DNA from: Phytoactinopolyspora limicola
Lineage (GTDB): Bacteria > Actinomycetota > Actinomycetes > Jiangellales > Jiangellaceae
DNA length: 64,000 nucleotides
Reading direction: 5' to 3'
NCBI RefSeq assembly: GCF_011320225.1
Contig: NZ_JAAOEN010000001.1
Location: 415,652-479,651 of the forward strand
Under the pieces are notes generated by a model, which was not told the origin of the DNA, made no database searches, and saw only the letters and a program-made list of their open reading frames with translations. This document shows, piece after piece, positions 1 through 7,765 of this stretch. The stretch's first letter is position 1, and each line of letters opens with the position of its first letter. The position numbers and the translations under genes are program-made.

Positions 1-1
1 C

Positions 2-841
2 CCCGACCGCGTGCTCGGCACCCCGATCAGCGAGAACGCCTTTGCCGGCCTCGGCGGCGGGATCGCCATGGACGGCCGGTTCACGCCGGTGGTGGAGTTC
101 ATGTACGCCGACTTCATGTGGGTCGCCGCCGACCAGCTGTTCAACCAGATCGGCAAGGTCCGCCACATGTACGGCGGTACTAGTGACGTCCCCTTTGTCT
201 TGCGCTCCAAGGTCGCGATGGGCACCGGCTACGGATCACAGCACTCCATGGATCCCGCCGGCGTCTTCGCCACCGCCCCCGGCTGGCGTATCGCCGCACC
301 CACGACGCCGTTCGACTACATCGGGGTGCTGAACACCGCCCTTCGATGCAAGGACCCGGTGGTGATCCTGGAACACGTCGACCTCTACACCACGACCGGA
401 CCGGCGCCGGTGGACGATCTCGACTACTACCTTCCGGTTGGCCGTGCCGCCGTCCGCCGCCGAGGTTCGGCCGTCACCGTCATCTCATATCTGGCCATGG
501 TCGCCGAAGTCCTCCACGCCGTCGATTCGCTGGACGACGTCGACGCCGAGGTGATCGACCTGCGCTGGCTCGACCGGGCGAGCCTCGACTGGGAGACGCT
601 CTCGACCAGCGTGCGCAAGACCAACCGGGTGTTGATCGCCGAGCAGGGCCCTCCCGGCACGTCGTACGGCGGGTGGCTGGCCGACGAGATCAACCGGCGG
701 CTGTTCGACTGGCTCGATCATCCGGTCCAACGGGTCACCGGTGGTGAGGCGTCACCAAGCATCAGCAAAATTCTGGAACGAGCCGCCGTCGCCGGCCGCG
801 ACGAGGTCGCCACCGCCCTCACGGAAATGACGAGGTTCTAA
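2..841 (+). CDS. 2-oxoacid dehydrogenase E1 component, beta subunit (5' truncated)
   Basis: This is the C-terminal part of a thiamine-diphosphate-dependent E1 beta subunit; the reading frame is open to the window edge, so the true start lies upstream. The visible part opens with a TPISE motif typical of this family. It then has the transketolase-like pyrimidine-binding region (EFMYADFM) and the C-terminal transketolase domain (LIAEQGPP, GGWLADEI). With an E1 alpha partner, expected just upstream, it decarboxylates a 2-oxoacid and passes the acyl group to the E2 lipoyl arm. The E2 gene follows after only 3 bases, so the two are one operon. The substrate (pyruvate, branched-chain oxoacids or acetoin) cannot be told from this fragment. 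The family call is firm. Confidence 0.93.
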   Translation, partial: PDRVLGTPISENAFAGLGGGIAMDGRFTPVVEFMYADFMWVAADQLFNQIGKVRHMYGGTSDVPFVLRSKVAMGTGYGSQHSMDPAGVFATAPGWRIAAPTTPFDYIGVLNTALRCKDPVVILEHVDLYTTTGPAPVDDLDYYLPVGRAAVRRRGSAVTVISYLAMVAEVLHAVDSLDDVDAEVIDLRWLDRASLDWETLSTSVRKTNRVLIAEQGPPGTSYGGWLADEINRRLFDWLDHPVQRVTGGEASPSISKILERAAVAGRDEVATALTEMTRF

Positions 842-844
842 CCG

Positions 845-2209
845 ATGGCCACGTTGCTGCGCCTACCGGCTGTCGCCGCCGGATCGACCGAGGCGGTCCT
901 CCAGGACTGGTCGGTGAACGAGCACCAGGCGTTCACCGCCCTCGACGTGATCGCGACGGTTGAGACCGACAAGGCCCTGGTGGAGGTCGAGGCCGAGGCG
1001 GACGGTGTTGTCCTCAAGACGCTGGTGCCGGCCGGTTCCGTCGTCGAGGTCGGAGCACCGATCGCGGTCCTCGGCGAGCCCGGCGAGCAGGTCGACGACC
1101 TCAATACTCTGCTCGCCGACCTCGGTGTCGACATCGATCGACCAGCCCGGGCCGCCGAACGTCGCGACCTCACCGAGCCGGCTCCAGAACCAGCCGCCGC
1201 CCCGGATGGAGCCACATCGACCGCGGCACCACCGGCCACCAACGGGTCGGATCCGGAACCAGAGGACCCCGGCAACCGACGTATCTTCAGCAGCCCCTTG
1301 GCTAGACGGTTGGCCAGGGAGGCCGGCCTGTCCCTCGACGACATCACCGGAACCGGGCCACGCGGACGGATCGTCCGGCGCGACGTCGAATCCGCCATCA
1401 CCCAGCGCCAGGTACTGGACGCCCCGCAAGCACCCCCGGATCCAGCGGCGGGCACCAGTTCGTCGACGACCAGCGACGCACCTGGCCCGGAGGTGGAGGC
1501 CAGCACGTCGGCTCCCCGGGATCAGCCGGCCAGCACCCGTGTCCCGCACAGTCGGATCCGGCGGGCGACCGCCACCCGTCTCGCGGAAAGCAAACGCGAA
1601 GCGCCACATTTCTATGTACGCGCCTCAGCTCGGGTCGATGAGCTGATCACGTTGCGGACCCGGCTCAACGAGGTCAGCTCCGTCCGGATCTCGCTGAACG
1701 ACCTGGTGATCAAGGCGGTCGCCGTGGCGCATTCCAGGGTTCCCGAGATGAACGTCATCTGGACCCCCGACGCCGTCGAGACGTTCTCGGCCACCGACGT
1801 CGCTGTCGCCGTCGCCACCGACCGTGGTCTCGTGACCCCCGTGCTGCGCGGCGTCGACACGATGTCAGTGGGTGCGATCGCCGCCGCGAGCCGGGATGTG
1901 ACCGAACGCGCCCGCGCCGGGACGCTCCGGCAGGACGAACTCACCGGCGGCACCATCACCGTGACCAACCTCGGTATGTACGGTGTGGAAGAGTTCTCGG
2001 CGATCATCAACCCGCCACAGTCAGCCATCCTGGCCGTCGGCGCCGCACGGTCGGAGCCCGTCGTCGACGATGGCAAACTGAGCGTCGGGACGGTCATGCG
2101 GGTCACGGCGTCGGTCGACCATCGCCCGCTGGACGGCGTCGTAGCCGCCCGCTGGCTCCAGGTCCTCGTCGCCACCCTGGAGAATCCCCTCACCCTCGTC
2201 GCCCACTAG
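845..2209 (+). CDS. dihydrolipoamide acyltransferase (E2) of a 2-oxoacid dehydrogenase complex
   Basis: This 454-residue protein has the classic E2 layout. A single lipoyl domain (about 1-80) carries the ETDKA motif with the lipoylated lysine at residue 43. A Pro/Ala/Glu-rich linker follows, then a peripheral-subunit-binding domain near residues 145-180 (SSPLARRLAREAG, GTGPRGRIVRRDV). A second flexible linker leads to the catalytic chloramphenicol-acetyltransferase-like core, ending in HRPLDG with catalytic His426 and Asp430. It takes the acyl group from E1 and transfers it to CoA in the cytosol. The lipoyl domain is slightly unusual before ETDKA: the common GDxV turn is replaced by NEHQAF. 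The gene starts 3 bases after E1 beta. No E3 gene follows, because the repeat element at 2217 begins at once, so E3 must be encoded elsewhere. Confidence 0.95.
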   Translation: MATLLRLPAVAAGSTEAVLQDWSVNEHQAFTALDVIATVETDKALVEVEAEADGVVLKTLVPAGSVVEVGAPIAVLGEPGEQVDDLNTLLADLGVDIDRPARAAERRDLTEPAPEPAAAPDGATSTAAPPATNGSDPEPEDPGNRRIFSSPLARRLAREAGLSLDDITGTGPRGRIVRRDVESAITQRQVLDAPQAPPDPAAGTSSSTTSDAPGPEVEASTSAPRDQPASTRVPHSRIRRATATRLAESKREAPHFYVRASARVDELITLRTRLNEVSSVRISLNDLVIKAVAVAHSRVPEMNVIWTPDAVETFSATDVAVAVATDRGLVTPVLRGVDTMSVGAIAAASRDVTERARAGTLRQDELTGGTITVTNLGMYGVEEFSAIINPPQSAILAVGAARSEPVVDDGKLSVGTVMRVTASVDHRPLDGVVAARWLQVLVATLENPLTLVAH

Positions 2210-2565
2210 CCGTTGTGCACCTGATCTCCGTTTGTGCGCCTGATCGTTTGTCCGGCGACGATCAGGCGCACAAGCGATGGCGACGTTGCTGATAGACGTG
2301 TGGTGGCGTCGTCCGGTCATGGCTTGCGATGTGAACGACAAACGATCAGATGCGCAAACCGACACGACGGGGCGGAAGGTGCATCTGATCACCCGCCATC
2401 CACATATTGAGATAACGCTCTGTGGGTGTGGACTCGGTGGTGCTGGCTGGGATTGCCGCCAGGCGAAACATAGGCGTCGGGCTGCGCGATATATACCGCG
2501 AACGGCCGCACTGTGGCGACGTCGGGCCGGATGGGTGCCAGGTCCCGACGCGCTATCGCGCACTG

Positions 2566-2625
2566 CGCTACCGCCAGATGGCGTTAAGAGCCGGATTCGG
2601 GCCTTAACGCCATCTGGCGGTAGCG
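2566..2625. repeat. perfect 22-bp inverted repeat (hairpin core of the 2.2-kb element)
   Basis: The arms at 2566-2587 and 2604-2625 are exact reverse complements around a 16-base loop that is itself partly self-complementary. The core word is CTACCGCCAGATGGCGTTAA. The same hairpin, with 25-bp arms and one mismatch, recurs at 63857-63922, which makes it the best-conserved part of the element. There is no T-run, so a simple terminator role is unlikely. Confidence 0.75.
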
Positions 2626-2677
2626 GAGTACGGGGCCAGGGCAACACGGCCCCACGTCGCAAGGAAAGCGTGGTGAG

Positions 2678-2790
2678 TGTCCGGGCAACAACAAGGAGGC
2701 TCACCGCGGCATCCACCCCGGGCACAAGGACGCTTACTGTCACCAGGGCAACAACAAGCAGACTTACTGCAACCAACCGAGGGGTGGGAG
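2678..2790 (+). repeat. tandem short repeats with a Cys/His/Asn-rich reading
   Basis: Three imperfect tandem units of about 27-33 bp are built on GGGCAACAACAAGGA or GGGCACAAGGACGCTTACTG. Read in one frame they give repeats such as CPGNNKEAH, PGHKDAYC and QGNNKQTYC. The same motif in the same relative frame (CPGHNKDAYC) ends the window at 63971-64000. No start codon with a ribosome site precedes it, so it is listed as a repeat and not as a gene. It could be the remnant of a Cys-rich coding sequence carried by the element. Confidence 0.4.
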
Positions 2791-3134
2791 TCGTCGCAAT
2801 GTACGCCGACACCGACACCCGCGACGGGCGCGGCGAGCGCGATGGGCGCGCGGTCGATCAGATGTATGCACAGCTACCGCACACGTTTGCGACGCATCTG
2901 ATCGCCACGCGTCCACACTCAAAGACGCGATCAGATGCACCACACCGCGCCGCCCACCGCCGTTGGCACACCTGATCGCCCCACAGAAAACGATCAGGTG
3001 ACCAAACGGAGATCAGGTGCAGCCCCAGCCCGGGTTGGAAAGCTGCGGCGGATCACCGGAGCGTCTGATCGTCGTGCGGCGCGACGTAACCGCGGCCCTA
3101 ACGCCGGCGCCGCCATCCACGGGGTTGATCGAGG

Positions 3135-4085
3135 TCAGACGAGGTCGGACGGGTCCGTGTTGGCGCCGGACAGCACGACGACGACACGCTCCCCTTCCGC
3201 CGGGCGATACGCGCCGCTGAACAGGGCAGCGGCGGCGGTCGCCGGACCGTGCTCGACGGCCAGGCGGTATCGCTCCCACAGCCGACGGCGGGTGTCGACG
3301 ATCACCGCGTCGTCCACCAGAACCGAGCCAACACCGGTGCGTACCGCAACGTTGTAGGCGATGTCACCTAGGCGGGTGGCGCCGAGTGAGTCGGCGGCGA
3401 CCCCCGAGACGTCGACATCCACCGGGCCACCAGCAGCGAGGGCAGTGTGCAGGGTCGGGATCGCGGCCGGCTCGACGCCGACCACCCGGGCTCGACCCTC
3501 GACCGCCGCGGCCACCCCGGCCAGCAGTCCACCACCGCCGACGGCCACCACGATGGTGTCCACCGGCTGACCGGCCTGCTCCAGGACCTCCAGGCCCAGC
3601 GTGCCCTGGCCGGCGCAAATCTCCGGCTGGTCATACGCGTGGCAGAACAACGCGCCGGTTTCGTCGGCGCGGATGAGGGCGGCGGCGTAGGCATCGGCAT
3701 ACTTACGCCCCACCTGCCGGACGTCGGCCCCCAACGAACGCAGCTTCCTCACCTTGACCGGCGGTGCCGTCTCCGGCACGTACACCTCAGCGGGCAGCGA
3801 GTGGGAGGCCGCTGCATAAGCAACGGCCAAGCCGGCGTTTCCGCCCGAAGCTGCCACGACGCGGCCCTCGCCGGTTGCCAGCTCGCCGCGCTCGAGGGCG
3901 GCGCGGACGCGGTTGAAGGCACCGCGTACTTTGAACGATCCAGTGTGCTGGGCCTGCTCCAGTTTGAACCACAGGGGGGCCGACGGAGCCCACGGTCCGG
4001 CTTCGACCTCGAACAACGGGGTGCGCCGGATGAACTGGCCGATGCGGCTCCGCGCCGCCTGCACGTCGTTTGCGTCGATCACCAC
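3135..4085 (-). CDS. threonine/serine dehydratase-like PLP enzyme (fold type II)
   Basis: The 316-residue product belongs to the tryptophan-synthase-beta fold of PLP enzymes that dehydrate threonine or serine to 2-oxoacids and ammonia. The PLP-binding lysine sits in TGSFKVRGA (about Lys52). The glycine-rich phosphate loop is VGGGGLLAG, and the SGGNAG motif binds the substrate carboxylate. There is no C-terminal ACT domain, so it looks like the short, non-allosteric form. I place the start at GTG 4085, preceded by GGGGGA at good spacing; an upstream GTG at 4142 would only add a low-complexity leader. It stands alone between the repeat element and a gene remnant. Threonine dehydratase is the likely activity, but serine or hydroxyaspartate dehydratase cannot be excluded. 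Confidence 0.85.
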   Translation of the reverse strand: MVIDANDVQAARSRIGQFIRRTPLFEVEAGPWAPSAPLWFKLEQAQHTGSFKVRGAFNRVRAALERGELATGEGRVVAASGGNAGLAVAYAAASHSLPAEVYVPETAPPVKVRKLRSLGADVRQVGRKYADAYAAALIRADETGALFCHAYDQPEICAGQGTLGLEVLEQAGQPVDTIVVAVGGGGLLAGVAAAVEGRARVVGVEPAAIPTLHTALAAGGPVDVDVSGVAADSLGATRLGDIAYNVAVRTGVGSVLVDDAVIVDTRRRLWERYRLAVEHGPATAAAALFSGAYRPAEGERVVVVLSGANTDPSDLV

Positions 4086-4141
4086 ACCATGGTCCCCCAG
4101 GCGGACGTCAGCACCGTGCGCCCCCCGAGGAGCTGGCCTCA

Positions 4142-4445
4142 CCCACTTCGCGATCCTGGAGAACTACCGCGGGTTGCGCGAGCCGGACCAGCTGCGCTGG
4201 CTCGAACCGGACCTGGAGCTCAACGCCGCTGGCAAACAGGTGCTCGTCGTGACCCCCGTGCCGTGGAACGTGCCGCGGACACCAGCCGGATCACGTACCG
4301 CCCGCCCCTCGAGCTGACGTGGTCACGGCACACCGGCGATCATGGCAGGAACCCGAAATCAGCGCCGGACGGCACGCCTCAGGTGGTCTACCTCCAGGAA
4401 CGTCTGGACGGCTGGTTGGGAGCCGACCGATCCCACGTGGTGTGA
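4142..4445 (+). pseudogene. frameshifted remnant of an unrecognised gene
   Basis: This 300-bp stretch has no intact gene but shows coding-like, strongly GC-biased third positions in two successive frames. The first frame (about 4142-4270) reads HFAILENYRGLREPDQLRWL and ends near VTPVPWNV. After a shift near 4275 a second frame reads RPPLELTW and VVYLQERLDGWLG to a stop at 4443-4445. Neither part has a start codon with a ribosome site. I do not recognise the family. It lies head-to-head with the dehydratase gene and looks like the tail of a gene whose front was deleted. Confidence 0.35.
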
Positions 4446-4472
4446 CCGAACTTCGCCGTGCACTAGCGCACG

Positions 4473-4994
4473 TCAGTAGTCGGAACGGCCCCCGCCGTTG
4501 TCATCGTCATCGTCGGACATGTCGTCCGGTACCGCGTCCTCGATGGCGTTGCCGCCGGCGTCGAGCACGTACCAGACGTCGTTCAAGCCCTGACCGTGCA
4601 GGTCGCCAGCACTGCTATCCCCCGCGTAGTAGTACAGCGGCCAATCGCCGTAGGTGGCCTGGACGGTGCCGTCGTCGCGTTCGATACTGCCAAGTAGCGA
4701 CGCGTCGACACCGGAACCGGCCTCCGGCTCACCCGCCAACGGCGGCCACGCCTCCAGGCATTCGTCATGGCAGTTGCTCGTCCCCGGCTCGTCGACCGTG
4801 AACAGATACAGAACCATGCCGTCCCCGTCGACGAGAATCTCACCGAGGGGCGACCCAGTTAGATCGACCCGATCGCCGTTGCCGGGGGGCGCTGCGACGT
4901 CGCCATCACCGTCGTCGTCCGAGCCGCAGGCAGCGACCACGAGCGCAAGGGCGCCGACCACCACCAACGGCATGGCCCGAGTTCGTCGGTTCAT
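4473..4994 (-). CDS. secreted-repeat lipoprotein (COG4315/PF03640-like)
   Basis: The 173-residue product has a lipoprotein signal peptide with lipobox VVAAC (Cys23), so it should be lipid-anchored outside the membrane. The mature part holds two copies of the repeat known as lipoprotein_15 or 'secreted repeat of unknown function'. The first is GEILVDGDGMVLYLFTVD followed by CHDECLEAWPPL; the second is YGDWPLYYYAGD ending GLNDVWYVL. The C-terminus is acidic (DDMSDDDDDN). The start at 4994 is fixed by GGAGG seven bases upstream. The biochemical role of the family is not established; a link to extracellular redox or metal binding through the two cysteines is only conjecture. It appears monocistronic. 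Confidence 0.88.
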   Translation of the reverse strand: MNRRTRAMPLVVVGALALVVAACGSDDDGDGDVAAPPGNGDRVDLTGSPLGEILVDGDGMVLYLFTVDEPGTSNCHDECLEAWPPLAGEPEAGSGVDASLLGSIERDDGTVQATYGDWPLYYYAGDSSAGDLHGQGLNDVWYVLDAGGNAIEDAVPDDMSDDDDDNGGGRSDY

Positions 4995-5135
4995 GAGACC
5001 TCCACATGTCACGACGGGCGCGGCGCTCACCCCGCGCCCGCCCGGAATCGGTCCGGTCTCCTTATCTACGGTCGAGGTACCACTATCGGATTGCCCCCGC
5101 GCGGATTTGCTACCGCGTCATGCGGTCGGGGGCCC

Positions 5136-5163
5136 GCGGCGCCGGCGGCGCGGGACGCAACCG
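5136..5163. repeat. 28-bp direct repeat, left copy
   Basis: A 28-base sequence beginning GCGGCGCCGGCGG and ending GGGACGCAACCG matches 6233-6260 with one difference (C for T). The two copies point the same way and bracket the two-gene cassette 5242-6197. The word is GC-rich but not a simple repeat. It could be a duplicated insertion target or recombination site. Confidence 0.6.
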
Positions 5164-5241
5164 AGATTCGGAGACGGCTTGAGAACCGGCATTCACGCCG
5201 CAGTTCGGGGATAATGAAGCCGAACCGGAGGGAGAGGTGCC

Positions 5242-5649
5242 GTGGCCGGCTACGACGCAGCAAGGGCTGCCGCTGATGCCCAGCAGCTGATGCGTCGCGA
5301 TGAGCCTCTCACCGTCGTGTGGCGGCATGCCATTCTGCAACTGCTGGACGTGTACGAGTCGCGGAAACGCCATCAGGGAGTCGAAGCGGCGGCCGCGCTG
5401 TTCTCGAAGGAACCGAAGCCCACCGGCGATGGCCGGGTCGACGCCGCCTTTGCCGCGCTCGCCGAACATCTCGCCCGACGGGACGACTGGCAGGTGCCTC
5501 GATGGGCACTGAATGAGCGGCGTTTCACCGACGACTGGTGGTTCGTCACCGAGCTCCGCGGTATGCATCCGTGGTCCTTGCGTGAATCCCCGCTGTCATT
5601 TCGCCGCCGTGGGATCTTCATCGCGGCAAACGGCCTGGAGCGGGTGTGA
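5242..5649 (+). CDS. hypothetical protein paired with a DUF6036-type nucleotidyltransferase
   Basis: This 135-residue soluble protein has no signal peptide, membrane segment or family that I can name with confidence. It is mostly helical in its first half, and its conserved-looking second half holds WALNERRFTDDWWFV and MHPWSLRESPLSFRRRGIFI. It starts with GTG behind GGAGGGAGAGG. It overlaps the next gene by four bases (GTGTGA), so the two proteins are almost certainly made together. Small partners of AbiEii-like nucleotidyltransferases are often antitoxin-type or DNA-binding proteins, so an antitoxin or specificity role is a reasonable guess, but no helix-turn-helix is obvious. Confidence 0.7.
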   Translation: MAGYDAARAAADAQQLMRRDEPLTVVWRHAILQLLDVYESRKRHQGVEAAAALFSKEPKPTGDGRVDAAFAALAEHLARRDDWQVPRWALNERRFTDDWWFVTELRGMHPWSLRESPLSFRRRGIFIAANGLERV

Positions 5650-6197
5650 ACACCCCAACCGCACTAGACCGGGCTGGCATCGTCTCCCTCCTCGAGTCTC
5701 TGTCAGACGAACTTGCCCAGCGCGCGACGCAGGCGGACATCTTCCTCGTCGGCGGCGCCGCGATGGCGCTTGCCTACGACGCCAGGCGCGCTACCCGCGA
5801 TCTCGACGGAGTCTTCGCCCCCACGGCGGCGGTGCGGCAGGCAGCGGCAGCGGTTGCGGAGGACCACGGGCTCGAAGAAGACTGGCTCAACGATGCGGTG
5901 AAAGGCTTTCTCCCGGGCCCCGATCCAGATCCCCGTCTCTTCTTCGAAACGCGGTATCTGCGGGTCTCCGTCGCCTCTCCGCGATACCTGCTCGCGATGA
6001 AGCTGCGGGCCTCCCGCGTAGACACCGACGTAGACGACATTCGGTTCCTCATGCGCGAGTGCGGGTTCAACACGGTCGAGGACGGCCTCGAACTTCTGCA
6101 ACGCTCCTATCCGGCCGCCGTCATCGAACCCAAGACGCAGTATCTGCTCGCCGAGATCGTCGAGACGCTGACCGCTGACGAAGGCGACCCGTCGTAA
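5646..6197 (+). CDS. DUF6036/AbiEii-like nucleotidyltransferase
   Basis: This 183-residue protein carries the minimal nucleotidyltransferase signature: FLVGGAAMALAYDARRATRDLD, with the GG and the D-x-D-like TRDLD needed for Mg-NTP chemistry. The following region SPRYLLAMKLRASR and DDIRFLMRECG matches the helical half seen in AbiEii and DUF6036 proteins. Related enzymes act as toxins of abortive-infection or toxin-antitoxin systems by adding nucleotides to tRNA or proteins; here that function is inferred. The GTG start lies inside the stop of the upstream partner, giving translational coupling. The pair sits between 28-bp direct repeats and just before the first B12 riboswitch, with no functional link to cobalamin, which suggests an inserted cassette. 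Confidence 0.8.
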   Translation: MNTPTALDRAGIVSLLESLSDELAQRATQADIFLVGGAAMALAYDARRATRDLDGVFAPTAAVRQAAAAVAEDHGLEEDWLNDAVKGFLPGPDPDPRLFFETRYLRVSVASPRYLLAMKLRASRVDTDVDDIRFLMRECGFNTVEDGLELLQRSYPAAVIEPKTQYLLAEIVETLTADEGDPS

Positions 6198-6232
6198 ACA
6201 TCAGGACCCAGCGTCGTGCAGTCGGAGTGCCT

Positions 6233-6260
6233 GCGGCGCCGGCGGTGCGGGACGCAACCG
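6233..6260. repeat. 28-bp direct repeat, right copy
   Basis: This copy matches 5136-5163 at 27 of 28 positions in the same orientation. It lies about 20 bases upstream of the first cobalamin riboswitch, in the spacer after the nucleotidyltransferase gene. Confidence 0.6.
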
Positions 6261-6279
6261 GGGCGGTCGGCGGGCAGGC

Positions 6280-6500
6280 CGGTACAGTGGACGGCGAGCC
6301 GTGGTGAACGGGAAGCCGGTGTAGTACCGGCGCGGCCCTCGCCACTGTGATCGGGAAGCCCCCGGCTGTTCCCCGCGTGCGGGGAGCCACTGGCCAGCAA
6401 CATCGGCTGGGAAGGTCGGCCGGACGGCGCCATACCCGTCAGCCAGGAGACCGGCCACGGCGTCAGGAAGCCAGATTCCACGAGGTGATGGAAGGCGGTC
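6280..6500 (+). promoter_or_regulatory. cobalamin (B12) riboswitch upstream of cobG
   Basis: The leader shows the standard cobalamin-riboswitch landmarks: GCCACTGTGATCGGGAAG at about 6339-6357, a GGGAAGG segment, and the B12 box GTCAGCCAGGAGACCGGCC at 6438-6456. After the aptamer, positions 6466-6500 are identical to those after the second riboswitch. In this tail TTCC at 6476-6479 can pair either with GGAA at 6466-6469 or with TGGAA at 6489-6493, which is part of the cobG ribosome site GGAAGGCGG. This suggests control of translation initiation: adenosylcobalamin would favour hiding the ribosome site. The controlled operon is cobG-cobH-cobIJ. Confidence 0.93.
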
Positions 6501-6504
6501 GGCG

Positions 6505-7764
6505 ATGGCTCCGACGGTGCGGGACCGAGTCGATGCCTGCCCAGGCGCCCTCACCACTCATCAAGCGGCTGACGGACCGTTGGCCCGGATCCGCACCCCT
6601 GGCGGACGCCTCGATGCCTCGCAGCTCGTCACGCTGGCCGACTGCGCCGAACATCTCGGGGACGGCGAAGTACACCTGACCTCGCGTGCCAATGTCCAAC
6701 TACGCGCCGTCGCCGACGTTAGTGCGCTGGCCGAACGGCTCACCAGAGCTGGGCTGTTGCCGTCGGCCAGCCATGAGCGGGTCCGCAACATCGTGGCGTC
6801 ACCACTGAGCGGCATCACCGGCGGCCTGGTCGACGTACGCACACTCGTCATCGAACTGGACCATGCGCTACGCGCCGAACCGGCTCTCGCCCGGCTGCCG
6901 GGCAGGTTCCAGTTCGGGCTCGACGACGGCCGGGGCGACCTGCCGCCGGCCATGCTCGACGCCGGATGGCGGGCCACCGACAGCCAGCAGGGTGCGCTCC
7001 TGCTCGGCGGCGCGGACACCGGCCTGCGAATCCCGGCCCGGCGGGCATCCGCGGCTCTCGTCGCAGCCGCCCACGCGTTCCTCGACGTCCGTGCCAGGAC
7101 CAGCGGCACGGCGTGGCATATCCGTGAGCTGAACAGCCAGGAGCAGCTCACAGCAGTGGTGGCCGACACGCTCGGCCCAGACGTCCGGACGGCACCAACG
7201 GCCGCTCTCACCACGTCGCCACCGCCGGCCGTCGGGCCGCACCAGCACCGATCCGGCCCGGACTACGCCGTTGTGGCCGCGATTCCCCTTGGCACGTTCA
7301 CGGCTGCCCAGCTGCGGACACTGGCCGGGCTGAGCCCGCGCGGGGCGGTGCTGACGCCGTGGCGTTCAGTAGTGCTGCCCGGTCTGCCGCCGGGTGCCGC
7401 GGGGCGCGCCGTCGACACGCTGGTCGCCGCCGGATACGTTCTCGACCCCGAGTCGCCCTCGGCCGGGGTGACCGCGTGTATCGGACATCCCGGCTGTGCA
7501 TCGTCTCGGGCCGATGTCCGTGCCGACACTCTCCCGCTCCTCACGACGCTCCCCCCTGGGATCACGCTGCATGTCTCGGGGTGTGAGCGACGCTGTGGCC
7601 GCCCACGCGGCCCACACGTGGACGCCGTAGCCGCCATGGACGGCTACGTCGTCGACGGCATCCGCGTGGCACGAGACGAACTGGCCATCGCCGTGCCGAA
7701 AGCCGCGTCACAGGTGACTTCCGAAGCGGTCGGGACCGCGACCACACTGGCCGGGAAGGACTGA
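6505..7764 (+). CDS. cobG: precorrin-3B synthase
   Basis: CobG is a 419-residue monooxygenase of the nitrite/sulfite reductase family. It uses an Fe-S cluster and oxygen to form precorrin-3B in the aerobic cobalamin route. Two ferredoxin-like half domains are visible ([13 protein letters not shown] near 55-68, and a second from about 255). Cluster-ligand cysteines occur in CIGHPGC and [10 protein letters not shown]. The ATG at 6505 follows the riboswitch-controlled GGAAGGCGG. It is the first gene of a tight operon: cobH starts two bases after its stop codon. CobG marks an oxygen-using pathway, which makes the anaerobic-type CbiD encoded at 13.3 kb noteworthy. Confidence 0.92.
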   Translation: MAPTVRDRVDACPGALTTHQAADGPLARIRTPGGRLDASQLVTLADCAEHLGDGEVHLTSRANVQLRAVADVSALAERLTRAGLLPSASHERVRNIVASPLSGITGGLVDVRTLVIELDHALRAEPALARLPGRFQFGLDDGRGDLPPAMLDAGWRATDSQQGALLLGGADTGLRIPARRASAALVAAAHAFLDVRARTSGTAWHIRELNSQEQLTAVVADTLGPDVRTAPTAALTTSPPPAVGPHQHRSGPDYAVVAAIPLGTFTAAQLRTLAGLSPRGAVLTPWRSVVLPGLPPGAAGRAVDTLVAAGYVLDPESPSAGVTACIGHPGCASSRADVRADTLPLLTTLPPGITLHVSGCERRCGRPRGPHVDAVAAMDGYVVDGIRVARDELAIAVPKAASQVTSEAVGTATTLAGKD

Positions 7765-7765
7765 C

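Larger units (their letters stand above)
2217..3020. repeat. non-coding repeat element with 30-bp terminal inverted repeats (copy 1)
   Basis: No recognisable gene lies between the E2 stop and 3135. The interval is bounded by inverted copies of a 30-mer at 2217-2246 and 2991-3020 (27 of 30 positions match), each beginning GCACCTGATCTCCGTTTG. Inside are a perfect 16-bp inverted repeat (2232-2247 with 2258-2273), a perfect 22-bp hairpin (2566-2625), and many copies of CTGATC/GATCAG next to TGCGC or TGCAC. A shorter relative starts at 63754. The structure resembles a MITE-like or other non-autonomous element; no transposase was seen and no target-site duplication was established. Confidence 0.7.

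Noticed and set aside
2217-3020. CRISPR array, because of the many short GATCAG/CTGATC repeats
   Set aside because: The repeats are short, irregularly spaced and in both orientations, there are no unique spacers of constant length, and no cas genes are present.
3447-4445. Long plus-strand open frame opposite the threonine-dehydratase-like gene
   Set aside because: Most of it is the antisense of a clearly conserved PLP enzyme; only the last 300 bp outside that gene look coding and are listed as a remnant.
6488-6679. Short frame starting MEGG at the end of each B12 riboswitch as a possible leader peptide
   Set aside because: The ATG lies only two bases after GAGG, the downstream sequence differs completely between the two sites, and the segment is better explained as part of the switch and the ribosome site of the real gene.
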